Assembly (NCBI RefSeq): GCF_026625565.1
Contig: NZ_CP112998.1
Span: 1,180,501-1,244,500, forward strand
Length of the DNA stretch: 64,000 nucleotides
From: Dyadobacter pollutisoli
GTDB lineage: Bacteria > Bacteroidota > Bacteroidia > Cytophagales > Spirosomataceae
Direction of reading: 5' to 3'
Within the stretch, counting starts at the first letter, position 1; every line of letters starts with the position of its first letter. The position numbers were made by a program, and so were the translations under genes. This document shows, piece after piece, positions 53,568 to 62,767 of this stretch. Below the pieces are notes generated by a model. It saw only the letters and a list, made by a program, of their open reading frames with translations. It had not been told where the DNA came from and ran no database searches.

Positions 53568-55607
53568 TTATTTCACCGTGAGCAGTTTGGCATTCACCGC
53601 TACAACAATGGTAGATGCGCTCATTAATACCGCCCCCATGGCCGGACTGAGCATAAACGTAGGATACAGAACACCTGCTGCCAACGGAATTGCGATGACA
53701 TTATAGCCAACCGCCCAAGCTAAATTCTGTATCATTTTCCGGTAAGTAGCCCTTCCGAAGGTGATCATTTGCACAACGTCCATCGGATCACTATTAACCA
53801 GGATAATATCAGCGGTCTCAGCTGCAACATCTGTTCCTGAACCAATAGCAATACCCACATCGGCCTGTGCCAAGGCCGGCGCATCGTTTACACCATCTCC
53901 GGTCATGGCAACAATTTCTCCTTTGTCCTGAAATTCCTTGACCTTGTCCTGTTTCTGATGCGGAAGAACATTAGCCAGATAGCCATCCATACCTAGTCTT
54001 TTGCTCACAGCTTCGGCAATCTTTTCATTGTCCCCGGTCAGCAGGAAGGTTTTAATGTTCATCTTTTTTAATGCGTCGATTGCCCCTGATGCACTTTCCC
54101 TTATAGAATCAGCAAAAGTGATTATTCCAACCAGCTTTCCGTCAACGAGTATAAAGTTTACTGTATCGGTATTCTGATCAACCTGATCCGGGATGGCAGG
54201 TATTGTTTTGTTTTCCTGATTAAAGTAATTTGGTCCGGCCGCAACTATTTTTTTTCCATTCACAGTTCCTGACACGCCGATACCAGGCATGTAATTGAAA
54301 TCAGCAGATGACCAGAGCTCCAATCCTTTCTCTTTTAATTTCCGGATTACCCCGTGCGCGATATGATGTTCAGAGTTTTGCTGAATTGCGGCTGCATATT
54401 GCAGGATCTGATCGGCTGAAAACTGCTGGTCTTCAACAATGATCTGTTGGATTTCGTGGGAGCCTTTGGTAAGGGTACCTGTTTTATCAAAGATGATTGT
54501 CGTCAGTTTACGTGCATTCTCAAAAGCTGTCCGGTTACGGATCAAAAGGCCATGCGTTGCCGAAAGCGTTGTTGAAATGGCGATGACGAGTGGGATCGCT
54601 ACACCAAGGGCGTGTGGACAAGAAGTTACCATCACTGTTACCATTCTTTCCAAAGCAAAAGACAAACTCTGCCCGCTGGAAAACCAGACAATAAAAGTGA
54701 CGATCCCAACCGTAATAGAAACCAGGGTAAGCCATTTGGCAACCTTATCAGCCAGATTCTGGGTACTGGATTTAGCACTCTGTGCCGATTTGACCATACC
54801 AATTACCTTCTGCAGATAAGTGTCATCTCCTGCACCGGTAACCTGGACTTTCAATACCCCGTCGCTGTTAATGGCACCTCCAATTACTTTATCATCTTTC
54901 TTTTTCTGCACCGGAACACTTTCACCGGTCAACATGCTTTCATTTACATAGGAGCTACCTTCCAGGATTACCCCGTCAGCAGGTATCTTTTCGCCAGGTT
55001 TTACAAGCAATATGTCACCGGAGCGAAGATCCTTTAAAGCAATATCGGTTACATGGTTATCCCTTTCCACATGCACCACGGATGGAAGTAATTCTACCAG
55101 TGATTCCAGTGCCCTCGATGCGGCCATCTGGGATTTCATTTCCAGCCAGTGGCCGACCAGCATGATATCCATCAGGGTAGCCAGCTCCCAGAAGAAGTCC
55201 ATCCCCTCCAGCCCAAATACAACTGCGACGCTATATACATAGGCAGTCGTAATTGCCACGGCGACCAGGGTCATCATGCCCAGGTTCTTATTTTTGACTT
55301 CACTGACAAGGCCTGTCAGAAAAGGCCAGCCACCATAAAAATAAATGATGGTGCTTAGGATTAGGAGCACATATTTGTCCCCGGAAAATGCAATGTCAAA
55401 TCCGGCCACCTGCTGGATCATATGCGAGAGCAGCAATACAGGAATCGTCAGTACCAGGCATATCCAAAATCGTTTTAGAAAATCCTCTGTATGATGCCCT
55501 GCATGTTTGTCGTGGCCCTGGTGCTCATCCATTTGCTTCGTTGGATCATGATCTTCAGGCATTGGAACCTCTTTTGGCATTTGATGGTGCCCGTGGTGAT
55601 TTTCCAT
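53568..55607 (-). CDS. copB: Copper-translocating P1B-type ATPase, CopB class (CPH)
   Basis: 679 aa from MENHHGHHQMPKEVPMPE. His/Met-rich N-terminus in place of a CxxC metal-binding domain; helix-6 motif SCPHALGVAIP (CPH, typical of the CopB/P1B-3 group); MLTGES, FDKTGTLTKGS, GDGVNDAPAL. Exports copper or silver across the inner membrane. The spacing to the upstream oxidase gene is short, implying one transcript. Confidence 0.93.
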   Translation of the reverse strand: MENHHGHHQMPKEVPMPEDHDPTKQMDEHQGHDKHAGHHTEDFLKRFWICLVLTIPVLLLSHMIQQVAGFDIAFSGDKYVLLILSTIIYFYGGWPFLTGLVSEVKNKNLGMMTLVAVAITTAYVYSVAVVFGLEGMDFFWELATLMDIMLVGHWLEMKSQMAASRALESLVELLPSVVHVERDNHVTDIALKDLRSGDILLVKPGEKIPADGVILEGSSYVNESMLTGESVPVQKKKDDKVIGGAINSDGVLKVQVTGAGDDTYLQKVIGMVKSAQSAKSSTQNLADKVAKWLTLVSITVGIVTFIVWFSSGQSLSFALERMVTVMVTSCPHALGVAIPLVIAISTTLSATHGLLIRNRTAFENARKLTTIIFDKTGTLTKGSHEIQQIIVEDQQFSADQILQYAAAIQQNSEHHIAHGVIRKLKEKGLELWSSADFNYMPGIGVSGTVNGKKIVAAGPNYFNQENKTIPAIPDQVDQNTDTVNFILVDGKLVGIITFADSIRESASGAIDALKKMNIKTFLLTGDNEKIAEAVSKRLGMDGYLANVLPHQKQDKVKEFQDKGEIVAMTGDGVNDAPALAQADVGIAIGSGTDVAAETADIILVNSDPMDVVQMITFGRATYRKMIQNLAWAVGYNVIAIPLAAGVLYPTFMLSPAMGAVLMSASTIVVAVNAKLLTVK

Positions 55608-55646
55608 TTTTTTTGGTTTATGTGGAAAGGGCAAGCCTTTCATTGA

Positions 55647-57956
55647 TCAATAATTCAAAGTCAATCCTACACCAAATCCCATATCACTATCATAATGCGC
55701 GGTAACACCCGCATACCTGGTAAAAATATATTTGATCGCCGCCATGTACTCTTTATCAGTGTTGACCATCAGGTTCATACGCAAGCGTTTGGAAACGGGT
55801 ATGTCCATCCTTTCTAACTGACACCTGACAATACCATCCGTAAAGATTTCAGCCTGTGCAGAAACCAGCATGGGTAGCGTATAATTGACACCCGCACTCA
55901 GTATCGAGCGTTTGTCTTTCGTATTCCGCTGCCCAAACAGATTGGTTTCAACTTCATCCATATCCATTTTTCGGTACCGCCAGTCAAATCCTATAAAAGG
56001 CATAAGCCACTGCATTTTGCCAATGTATCGCCCTACATGCGTTTCCACTTCGTAGCCATGGTGGTCGTTATAACCCAGCCGCCATTCAGTGCCGATACTC
56101 CAACGGGTATTTTGTATCATAGCTTCCCCGTCATTCCCATTATTGGCAATATCATTTTCTGCCATGAAATGAAATTGTCGGTCGTCTGCAAAAAGTTTGC
56201 GTTGTGCAAGTTTAGGGTTTGTTATTTCAGGGTTTGCAGGTGAGTTCTGATAAGAGAAAACCCTTCCCATACCACTCATCATGTGATAAAGAATATGGCA
56301 GTGAAAAAACCAATCCCCGCTTTCAGTTGCTGCAAATTCGAGGGTATCAGTTTCCATAGGCATAATGTCAATGATATTTTTCATCGGGGCATTTTCACCC
56401 TGACCATTGAGAACCCTGAAATCGTGCCCATGAAGGTGCATCGGATGGCGCATCATGGAATTATTGTAAATCACCATACGGACATTTTCACCTTTTTTAA
56501 TCAGGATCTTATCACTTTCAGAAACTACCTTGTTGTCCATACTCCACACGTAACGGTTCATGTTTCCCGTCAGTACAAACCGCAGTTCTTTTACAGGTGC
56601 ATCTTTTGGAAGCGATGTATTGAGAGGTGATTTGAGCATGGCATAATTCAGGGTTGTAATCGAAGAAAGGGCGTTGCTGTTATACATGTTATGATCGGCA
56701 TGTCCGCTTTCCATTGGCTTCTTACTATCATCCATTTTCATGCCCTCCATACCCTTCATCTCAGCCGGTTTACCCGCCTCTTTTATTTTCTTTCCTTTCA
56801 CAGGGCCTGTAATTTCCGGATACATGACCAGGTTCATATCCATCTGGTTCAGGCTCATGTTCATGCCCATATCATCCAGATCACCATTCATTTTCATCAT
56901 GCCGTTCATCATTTTCATGCCCTCAAAATATTTGAGTTTGGGCAGTGGCGATGTAAGCTGTTTGATTCCTTCACCCAAATACAGGGAAGCGGATCTGGTG
57001 CGGTCTTCCGAGGTTACAAGAAACTCGTATGCGATTGGTTTGGCCCCCGGATTTACCTGTGGAATAGTAACAATCACATCATAAGTTTCCGAAACGGCAA
57101 TAATCAACCTGTCTACTTCGACTGGGTCCACATCATTGCCGTCATTGGCAACTACGGTCATTTTACCTCCGGCGTAAGTAAGCCAGAAGTAAGTGGATGC
57201 GCCTCCGTTCGAAATTCTCAAACGCACTTTCTCACCGGGCTTGAACTGTGAAAGCTGGCTCTGATTTTTGCCATTGATAAGGAATTTCTCGTAGTAGACG
57301 TCGCTGACATCCATTGCATTCATCCGTTTGAACTCATTGGCTACCTTGGTTTTAAAGTAACCCTGTTTAATGGCCTCTGAATAACTTTGTGTCGTGCCCT
57401 TTTTGATCGAAAACCAATCACTGGCATTGTGCAGCATCCGGTGCACATTTTTAGGGTTCAAGTCTGTCCATTCACTCAATACGATAGGAACTGTCGGGAT
57501 AACTGGTTCTTTTTTCTTGTTCAGGATCATAGAACCATACATGCCGATCTGCTCCTGCAATCCGGTATGGCTATGATACCAGTGCGTCCCGTTTTGAATA
57601 ATGGCAAACCGGTACAAATGTGTAGTATGCGGTTTAATAGGCATTTGCGTTAGATTGGGAACCCCATCATATTTGTTTGGCAGGAATAGTCCATGCCAGT
57701 GCAACGAGGTTTCCTCATTAAGCTCATTATGGACATAAATCTCAGCCGTGTCACCTTCTGTAAAGGTCAGCGTAGGCATAGGGATTTGTCCGTTTACCGC
57801 GATCGCTCTTTTTAGTTTGCCTGTAAAGTTTACCGTCGTATCCTTTACGTATAGATCATACCGGACTATCTTCTGTGCAAATGCTATTTCAGAAAATAGA
57901 AGAAAAATAATACCAGGGAAAATAGCCTTTACGCCAGCAGTTTTACCAAAATACAT
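55647..57956 (-). CDS. Multicopper oxidase fused to a CopB-like outer-membrane barrel domain
   Basis: 769 aa from MYFGKTAGVKAIFPGIIF with a signal peptide ending IAFAQ. Cupredoxin domains with copper ligands HWHG, HWYHSH, HPMHLHGHDF and HCHILYHMM; a Met-rich insert (about 355-425) as in CopA/CueO. After about residue 610 comes a CopB-type domain (WRLGYNDHHGYEVETHVGRYIG) ending in the aromatic-rich strand DSDMGFGVGLTLNY. In Proteobacteria CopA and CopB are separate; here they are one chain. Predicted Cu(I) oxidase of the periplasm/outer membrane. Confidence 0.9.
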   Translation of the reverse strand: MYFGKTAGVKAIFPGIIFLLFSEIAFAQKIVRYDLYVKDTTVNFTGKLKRAIAVNGQIPMPTLTFTEGDTAEIYVHNELNEETSLHWHGLFLPNKYDGVPNLTQMPIKPHTTHLYRFAIIQNGTHWYHSHTGLQEQIGMYGSMILNKKKEPVIPTVPIVLSEWTDLNPKNVHRMLHNASDWFSIKKGTTQSYSEAIKQGYFKTKVANEFKRMNAMDVSDVYYEKFLINGKNQSQLSQFKPGEKVRLRISNGGASTYFWLTYAGGKMTVVANDGNDVDPVEVDRLIIAVSETYDVIVTIPQVNPGAKPIAYEFLVTSEDRTRSASLYLGEGIKQLTSPLPKLKYFEGMKMMNGMMKMNGDLDDMGMNMSLNQMDMNLVMYPEITGPVKGKKIKEAGKPAEMKGMEGMKMDDSKKPMESGHADHNMYNSNALSSITTLNYAMLKSPLNTSLPKDAPVKELRFVLTGNMNRYVWSMDNKVVSESDKILIKKGENVRMVIYNNSMMRHPMHLHGHDFRVLNGQGENAPMKNIIDIMPMETDTLEFAATESGDWFFHCHILYHMMSGMGRVFSYQNSPANPEITNPKLAQRKLFADDRQFHFMAENDIANNGNDGEAMIQNTRWSIGTEWRLGYNDHHGYEVETHVGRYIGKMQWLMPFIGFDWRYRKMDMDEVETNLFGQRNTKDKRSILSAGVNYTLPMLVSAQAEIFTDGIVRCQLERMDIPVSKRLRMNLMVNTDKEYMAAIKYIFTRYAGVTAHYDSDMGFGVGLTLNY

Positions 57957-58049
57957 AAGATGTTTTACGTTAAATAATAGAAGAATATTCTGCCCCAACA
58001 GCTAGCTGTAAGGGCAGAATTAAAGCATGGCAAAATAGGCCTGCTTTTG

Positions 58050-58904
58050 TTACTTGATGGTTTCGGTAGTTTTGCCACAGTTTAGCATCTGTGCGCCGTA
58101 GTACGGGTTTTTAATAGCAGGTATCTGGCTCAGCCAGTTGGCTCCTTTACCCTCCTTGGCCATAGGGCAATGCTGGTAATAAACTGCCTCAGATGGCTTT
58201 CCAGATTTTATGAGTTTATACATATTATCTGAAAGCGAAGAAAAATGATCTCTCTGGTGGCCTACGTCCTTGGTTTCAGAAATATGGTCTGCATCAAAAT
58301 CAAGGTCTTTCATTACTTTCATCCAGACCATATGCTGCTCAGAAGCAAGCTGATCCATTTTGACCGCTTTGATTGCTTTTACAAGATTGATGGCATTTGT
58401 TGATGCTGTATTGCCGTCAGAACTTACCAATGCATCTTTAACGGCATAATAGGCATCCAAAACAGGTTTTAACGGATCTGCATCAGCGGCAGCGTCTTTC
58501 TGTGTGTCCGCCATAGCAACATGCTGATGTTCTGTCATTTTCTTCTCTACAACGGCCTGCTTTTTAACGGCACGTTCATACTTGCAGCAGTCCGCAAGCT
58601 TTGCATAAGCATCGTCAGGAGCCAAGAACCTGTCATTGTCATAACCCGCCAAAGCTACTTTTTTAAGAACTGCATCAATCGAGGTTTTCTTACTGTCGTA
58701 GGTGACCAGAGCCATTTTTGAATCCTTGTCCCAGCTGGCCTTTGATGTGTTTTTTTCAAATGCTGCTGTTTCAATCCCTTCTTTACATAGGGCACATGAT
58801 CCGGCAATTTTTACATTTTCTGTGGATACATTTTTGATTTCTGCATTAGACAGAAATGGGGATAGCAACAACACTATTGCCATCAATATTTTTATTGATT
58901 TCAT
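58050..58904 (-). CDS. HMA-domain plus DUF3347 periplasmic copper-binding protein
   Basis: 284 aa, signal peptide ending LSNAEI. HMA-like domain (about 25-95) with SCALC in the metal site position; a linker with MTEHQHVAM; then DUF3347 (about 140-280) with HMVWMKVMKDL and the YYQHCPMA motif. Periplasmic copper/heavy-metal binding is predicted. First gene of the core copper operon, 93 nt before the oxidase. Confidence 0.85.
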   Translation of the reverse strand: MKSIKILMAIVLLLSPFLSNAEIKNVSTENVKIAGSCALCKEGIETAAFEKNTSKASWDKDSKMALVTYDSKKTSIDAVLKKVALAGYDNDRFLAPDDAYAKLADCCKYERAVKKQAVVEKKMTEHQHVAMADTQKDAAADADPLKPVLDAYYAVKDALVSSDGNTASTNAINLVKAIKAVKMDQLASEQHMVWMKVMKDLDFDADHISETKDVGHQRDHFSSLSDNMYKLIKSGKPSEAVYYQHCPMAKEGKGANWLSQIPAIKNPYYGAQMLNCGKTTETIK

Positions 58905-58990
58905 CTTAAAAGGCCTAAACTGTTAATAATAAACTGATTAATCAAAAGCAGGGGTGCTTTCGAAAAGACGCACTTGTGGCGTCGGACAAT

Positions 58991-59365
58991 TTAACAGCTT
59001 ATGTTTGGGGGCATCCAAAGAGAGAGGTATACCGGTTTGGGAGTAGATTCTTTGAAGAACCAGGAATTAGCCTGGGAAATAACAAAAACATTTTTGCTAA
59101 TCAGTGCGACTTGATGTGTTTTTAATGCAAATACCGAAGACCCGTGGGCACAACTGCATCCGGAGCCGTCACAAGTGTGGCCACACATTTTCTTCTTACT
59201 GCCTGATCTTTGATGGTCAGAAGCATTACAATAAACTTTTTTATTACCAGTATCCTTTATTTCAGTTTTAGAGATCTTATGCTTGCTGCCACACGCATAA
59301 CTATTACTTGCCGACAGCGCCAGTAAGTGAGTCATTATCAGTAACATCAAAACAAAACCCTTCAT
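58991..59365 (-). CDS. Cys-rich secreted protein
   Basis: 124 aa from MKGFVLMLLIMTHLLALSAS; signal peptide then CGSKHKISKTE, and a Cys/His-rich segment KKMCGHTCDGSGCSCAHGSS (about residues 55-75) that could bind Cu or Zn. No family recognised. Upstream of the HMA protein on the same strand, so probably part of the copper block. ATGs at 59428 and 59389 give longer, less plausible forms. Confidence 0.65.
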   Translation of the reverse strand: MKGFVLMLLIMTHLLALSASNSYACGSKHKISKTEIKDTGNKKVYCNASDHQRSGSKKKMCGHTCDGSGCSCAHGSSVFALKTHQVALISKNVFVISQANSWFFKESTPKPVYLSLWMPPNISC

Positions 59366-59542
59366 ACAGAAATATACGGTTTTTAACATTACAAAGATTA
59401 CAGTTCCTTTGCCAATATTTCTACACAATTGCAGAAATACCTTACATAATTATGGTATTCGCTTCTCCTGAGGGGTAAAAAGTTAACGCTGTTGCTTTTT
59501 TTGTTAGTCATATCATGCCATTAAAATTATTATACCAAAGTT

Positions 59543-60634
59543 ATGTTGTTATCGAAACTAGGATTGATTATAGGTGTTCTGGTGATATGGATGCATCAAA
59601 TGGATATCAGATCATTTAATGCTGCAGTAAATGAACAAAACATAGGCGTGGGAAGTCAACCCGAAATAGCCGTCGATGCCAATGGGGTTATCCGTATCGT
59701 TTATGGCGTCAAAAATGGAAAAGAAAGGGATTTATATTATGTTTCATCTAATGATGGAGGTAAATCTTTCTCGAAACCTTTTGTACTGGGTAACTTTTCA
59801 CAAATGGGTTTAGGTATGGGAAGGGGCCCACAATTGACCACAACAAAGGATTATACGGTAGTAACTGTTGGTGATCACCATGGCAACTTGTATGCAATTA
59901 GATCTTCGAATGCAACAAATCAATGGTCAACTCCTGTACGTGTTAATGACACGGATACTACCGCCAAAGAAGCATTGTCTGGCATCAGTGCAGGCAGGGA
60001 TAATCTAGTCTATACCGCATGGCTGGATACGCGTCTCGGAAATAATAATCTATATGGCTCCCTTTCAAAGGATGGAGGGTTGACCTGGGGAAAGAACCAA
60101 TTAATTTATAAGGGCGAACAAAAAGGGATCTGTGATTGCTGTAAACCTTCCGTTGCAATAGGTCAAAATAGTGTTTTGAATGTCATGTTCCGTAATAAGC
60201 TCAACGGCGCGCGGAACATGTATATGATCAGCTCGAAGGACAATGGCGAGCATTTTGACAAAGCTCAGAAACTTGGAACGGGGGACTTCATGATTGACGG
60301 ATGTCCTATGGACGGCGGAGATTTGTCAGCTGATGCAAGTGGAAGGGTAACTACTGTATGGAGACGTCAGATGGACGTGTATATCGCTGAACCATTAAAA
60401 CCGGAAGAAAAACTTGGCAGCGGCCGTACACCAGTAATCCTGCAAACCAGTAAAGGCCCATTAGTCGCATGGCATCAGGACGGCTCTGTACAATTTCGAA
60501 GTGCGGGTGGTGAGAAAACATTTCCGTTGGTAAAAGGGCAATATCCTAAGCTTGCATTGAGTTCAGACAAAGAAACGATTTTTTGTGTGTATGAACTGGA
60601 TGGTCAGGTTATGGTCAAGTCTTTTCGACTGTAA
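59543..60634 (+). CDS. Secreted BNR/Asp-box repeat (sialidase-like fold) protein
   Basis: 363 aa with an N-terminal hydrophobic signal/anchor. Several Asp-box repeats (SNDGGKSFS, SKDGGLTWG, SKDNGEHFD) indicate a beta-propeller. Two unusual Cys motifs, ICDCCKPSVA and DGCPMDGGD, are shared by a group of uncharacterised propellers; these could bind copper given the location. Sialidase catalytic residues were not identified, so enzymatic activity is not claimed. Divergent from the copper operon. Confidence 0.75.
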   Translation: MLLSKLGLIIGVLVIWMHQMDIRSFNAAVNEQNIGVGSQPEIAVDANGVIRIVYGVKNGKERDLYYVSSNDGGKSFSKPFVLGNFSQMGLGMGRGPQLTTTKDYTVVTVGDHHGNLYAIRSSNATNQWSTPVRVNDTDTTAKEALSGISAGRDNLVYTAWLDTRLGNNNLYGSLSKDGGLTWGKNQLIYKGEQKGICDCCKPSVAIGQNSVLNVMFRNKLNGARNMYMISSKDNGEHFDKAQKLGTGDFMIDGCPMDGGDLSADASGRVTTVWRRQMDVYIAEPLKPEEKLGSGRTPVILQTSKGPLVAWHQDGSVQFRSAGGEKTFPLVKGQYPKLALSSDKETIFCVYELDGQVMVKSFRL

Positions 60635-60770
60635 TTGCAGATTAGTCCATAATAGATATTTATCTAGTGTTGCACGACACCAAGACTAGTGTTGACATAG
60701 CCAGGCACAACCGGTCGGAAGAGATCACGTCTATTATGGTGCCTTTGCCAGCTCACCGAAAAACAAAAAG

Positions 60771-60908
60771 ATGAAAATAGGTAAGCTGGTCAAAGGTCTT
60801 AATTTCCAAGGAAAGTCACTAGAGGGGAAGAAAATAAACGTTGAGAATATATGCGAAGATATTGTCTTACAGCTACTTTCGCAAGCTAGCGATATTAAAG
60901 TTTTGTGA
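60771..60908 (+). CDS. Possible small protein, 45 aa
   Basis: MKIGKLVKGLNFQGKSLEGK, then INVENICEDIVLQLLSQ. Open frame in an otherwise empty 370-nt interval. No family recognised, no clear promoter; listed as a possibility only. Confidence 0.3.
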   Translation: MKIGKLVKGLNFQGKSLEGKKINVENICEDIVLQLLSQASDIKVL

Positions 60909-61004
60909 ATTCGATTCTGGAATCATTGTTTAATCTCTCTTTCCTTTGGAGGACAGGGTATGCAGTCAATCTTGGAGCGCTCACGCGTGATCCAATTCAT
61001 AATA

Positions 61005-61412
61005 CTAGGTTAACGGCTTAAAGATTTCCCAATGATGACCAAAAGGATCTACCAGATGGCCCAATCTATACCCGTAATCCTGATCGGCGACAGGATAGAT
61101 AATTAATGCGCCCGCTTCTACTGCGCGTGCAAATAACTGGTCAGGATCTACGACCTGCAATCCAATCCGGACAGGTGTGCCGTGCAATTTCTCAGGGCTG
61201 AAATGGTTGTACTCTTCCGACTCATCTGCAACAACAAACCTTGCGCCCATAATCTCCATTTCGGCGACTGTTGATCCATCTGAATCAGTGTTGGACATAA
61301 GAACAGTGGCACCAAATGCTTTTTGATAAAATGCAATGGCGCCAGAGCAATTTCTTACTGTTAGTGTGGGTACGATGACTGCCAAATGCGAGCCGTGTTG
61401 ATGTAAGTTCAT
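61005..61412 (-). CDS. VOC-family (glyoxalase/PhnB-like) protein
   Basis: 135 aa. The fold pattern is VPTLTVRNCSGAIAFYQKAFG ... VDPDQLFARAVEAGA ... GHLVDPFGHHWEIF, as in the PhnB/VOC superfamily. The metal ligands are not obvious (His after VDPFG present), so it may be a binding protein or dioxygenase-fold enzyme of unknown substrate. It is the last recognisable gene before the right repeat. Confidence 0.85.
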   Translation of the reverse strand: MNLHQHGSHLAVIVPTLTVRNCSGAIAFYQKAFGATVLMSNTDSDGSTVAEMEIMGARFVVADESEEYNHFSPEKLHGTPVRIGLQVVDPDQLFARAVEAGALIIYPVADQDYGYRLGHLVDPFGHHWEIFKPLT

Positions 61413-61960
61413 AATTTCTTTTTGCTACAATAGTATGCTAAAAACTTTGAAAACAGTAACCGTCATATATTAGGTCAACCCAAGTGGATATCGGCTTAAT
61501 GGCCGATACTAAAATAAGGCTCATTTTTGTAACCGCTTAGAGCTGCCTAAAATTCGGTGGTTTTTCCGTACTCTTGAACTCCTGGGTTTTCCTCTCCATT
61601 TAGTTCTAAAAACAACCGTTTTCATCACTTTCAAATTACACAATAGTTGTACACAAAATCAGAGTACTATAAATGGACAACTGGCACGTTATACTGTACT
61701 GCGTGTAAAGTGACTAATATCCAGTTATGGGTGAAAAAATTTCTCTTAGTTCAAACAATACTATCACTTAAAAATGGCGGCTCACTATCTTAAATATGCG
61801 AGCAAAAATGACGAATTTTGTCGCATAGGGCGCACTCCATAAGGAGCAACGATTATTTTTTTGTTTGTTGATATTAATAGTTGTTTATAAGATGCAGATG
61901 CAATTCTTGTCCCTCAATTGTCCCTGTAAACGGATAACTGTCTGATATAGAGTAATTTTA
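61413..61960. other. Gene-free right end of the island
   Basis: 548 nt of AT-rich sequence with no credible frame. Contains a short hairpin ATCGGC/GCCGAT near 61490 and, at 61906-61927, two adjacent copies of a TTGTCCCTCA-like motif also found at the left end (6829-6850). Candidate recombinase/Xis arm sites. Confidence 0.5.
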
Positions 61961-62155
61961 AAGTTTTGTATCGGCAAGTAAATACATAGAATACCGGAAA
62001 GCAACAATATACAAACGCCTGAAAATTAGATATTTGGTCTAAATTTTCAGGCGTTTTCTTTTGCTCTTTTCTGGATGATTTATTAATTTTTTGTCCCTCA
62101 GGATCAGACGGTTTTGAAAGGCTGGCAAAGTGGGAGAGATTACTTCTCTTATTTG
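61961..62155 (+). repeat. Right copy of the mnmE 3'-end repeat (putative attR / tandem att)
   Basis: Starts with AAGTTTTGTATCGG (61961), the last 21 nt of mnmE with one synonymous change (GGG to GGC), but no mnmE body is upstream. It continues through a terminator and one TTTGTCCCTCA motif (62090-62100) to CTTCTCTTATTTGCG. Offset from the left copy is 55260 nt. Confidence 0.8.
62016..62062 (+). terminator. Terminator copy within the right repeat
   Basis: Perfect 10-bp stem CGCCTGAAAA (62016-62025) / TTTTCAGGCG (62044-62053), followed by TTTTCTTTT. Counterpart of the mnmE terminator at 6757 but better paired, suggesting it is the less eroded version. Confidence 0.75.
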
Positions 62156-62200
62156 CGCTTAAATAATCTTATATGATCTAACTGCATTTTAAGTAAGCTT

Positions 62201-62767
62201 ATGAGTTCAAACATTTCCATCACCAGAATCTGCCAGCATTGCGGCAACGAATTCACGGCCAAAACGACGGTGACAAAATTTTGCGGCGATGACTGCGCTA
62301 AACGAAATTACAAACTCAGGCGGAAAACTGCCAAGCAGCAGAAGATGACCGAGAAGATCGCTGAAAGCAATCGTCAGACGCAACTGGTCAGAGAAGCTCA
62401 GAAGATGCAGCTCTTAGAGAAGGAATTTCTCACTGTCAAGGAAGCAGCGATAATCCTGGGGTGTTCTGACCGGGCGATCCATTTGATGATTATCTCAGGC
62501 AGACTGCCGGTGATCAACCTGGGTGTTCGTAAGACCAGAATTCTCCGGACAGAATTGCAGCGGCTGTTCGAGCTTCCTGAACGGAGAGTGAAGCCTGTCG
62601 AAAAAGTGGAACTTGAGGAGGAGCCGCTGACCAAGGCAAATTGCTATACGGTGGAAGAGATCACATGTTCGTGGGGTGTTACCCGAGATTCAGTCTACAG
62701 TGGAGAATTCGGAGCCATTACAACTACATTTCGGGAATTACGGTCATATCATTTCGGTCGGATTTGA
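62201..62767 (+). CDS. Excisionase-like zinc-ribbon/HTH protein, C-terminus degenerate
   Basis: 188 aa. N-terminal zinc ribbon CQHCGNEF ... CGDDCAKRNYK (about 11-36); HTH_17/excisionase domain about 77-120 (LTVKEAAIILGCSDRAIHLM, then INLGVRKTRI); a second HTH starts at YTVEEITCSWGVTRDSVYSG but loses family character after that point, as if frameshifted or truncated near 62700. In Bacteroidota such proteins are encoded beside tyrosine recombinases. No integrase gene follows here. Lies 46 nt after the right repeat. Confidence 0.75.
   Translation: MSSNISITRICQHCGNEFTAKTTVTKFCGDDCAKRNYKLRRKTAKQQKMTEKIAESNRQTQLVREAQKMQLLEKEFLTVKEAAIILGCSDRAIHLMIISGRLPVINLGVRKTRILRTELQRLFELPERRVKPVEKVELEEEPLTKANCYTVEEITCSWGVTRDSVYSGEFGAITTTFRELRSYHFGRI

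Noticed and set aside
62201..62767. Calling the zinc-ribbon/HTH protein an integrase
   Set aside because: No tyrosine-recombinase R-H-R-Y residues; architecture fits an excisionase-type DNA-binding protein.
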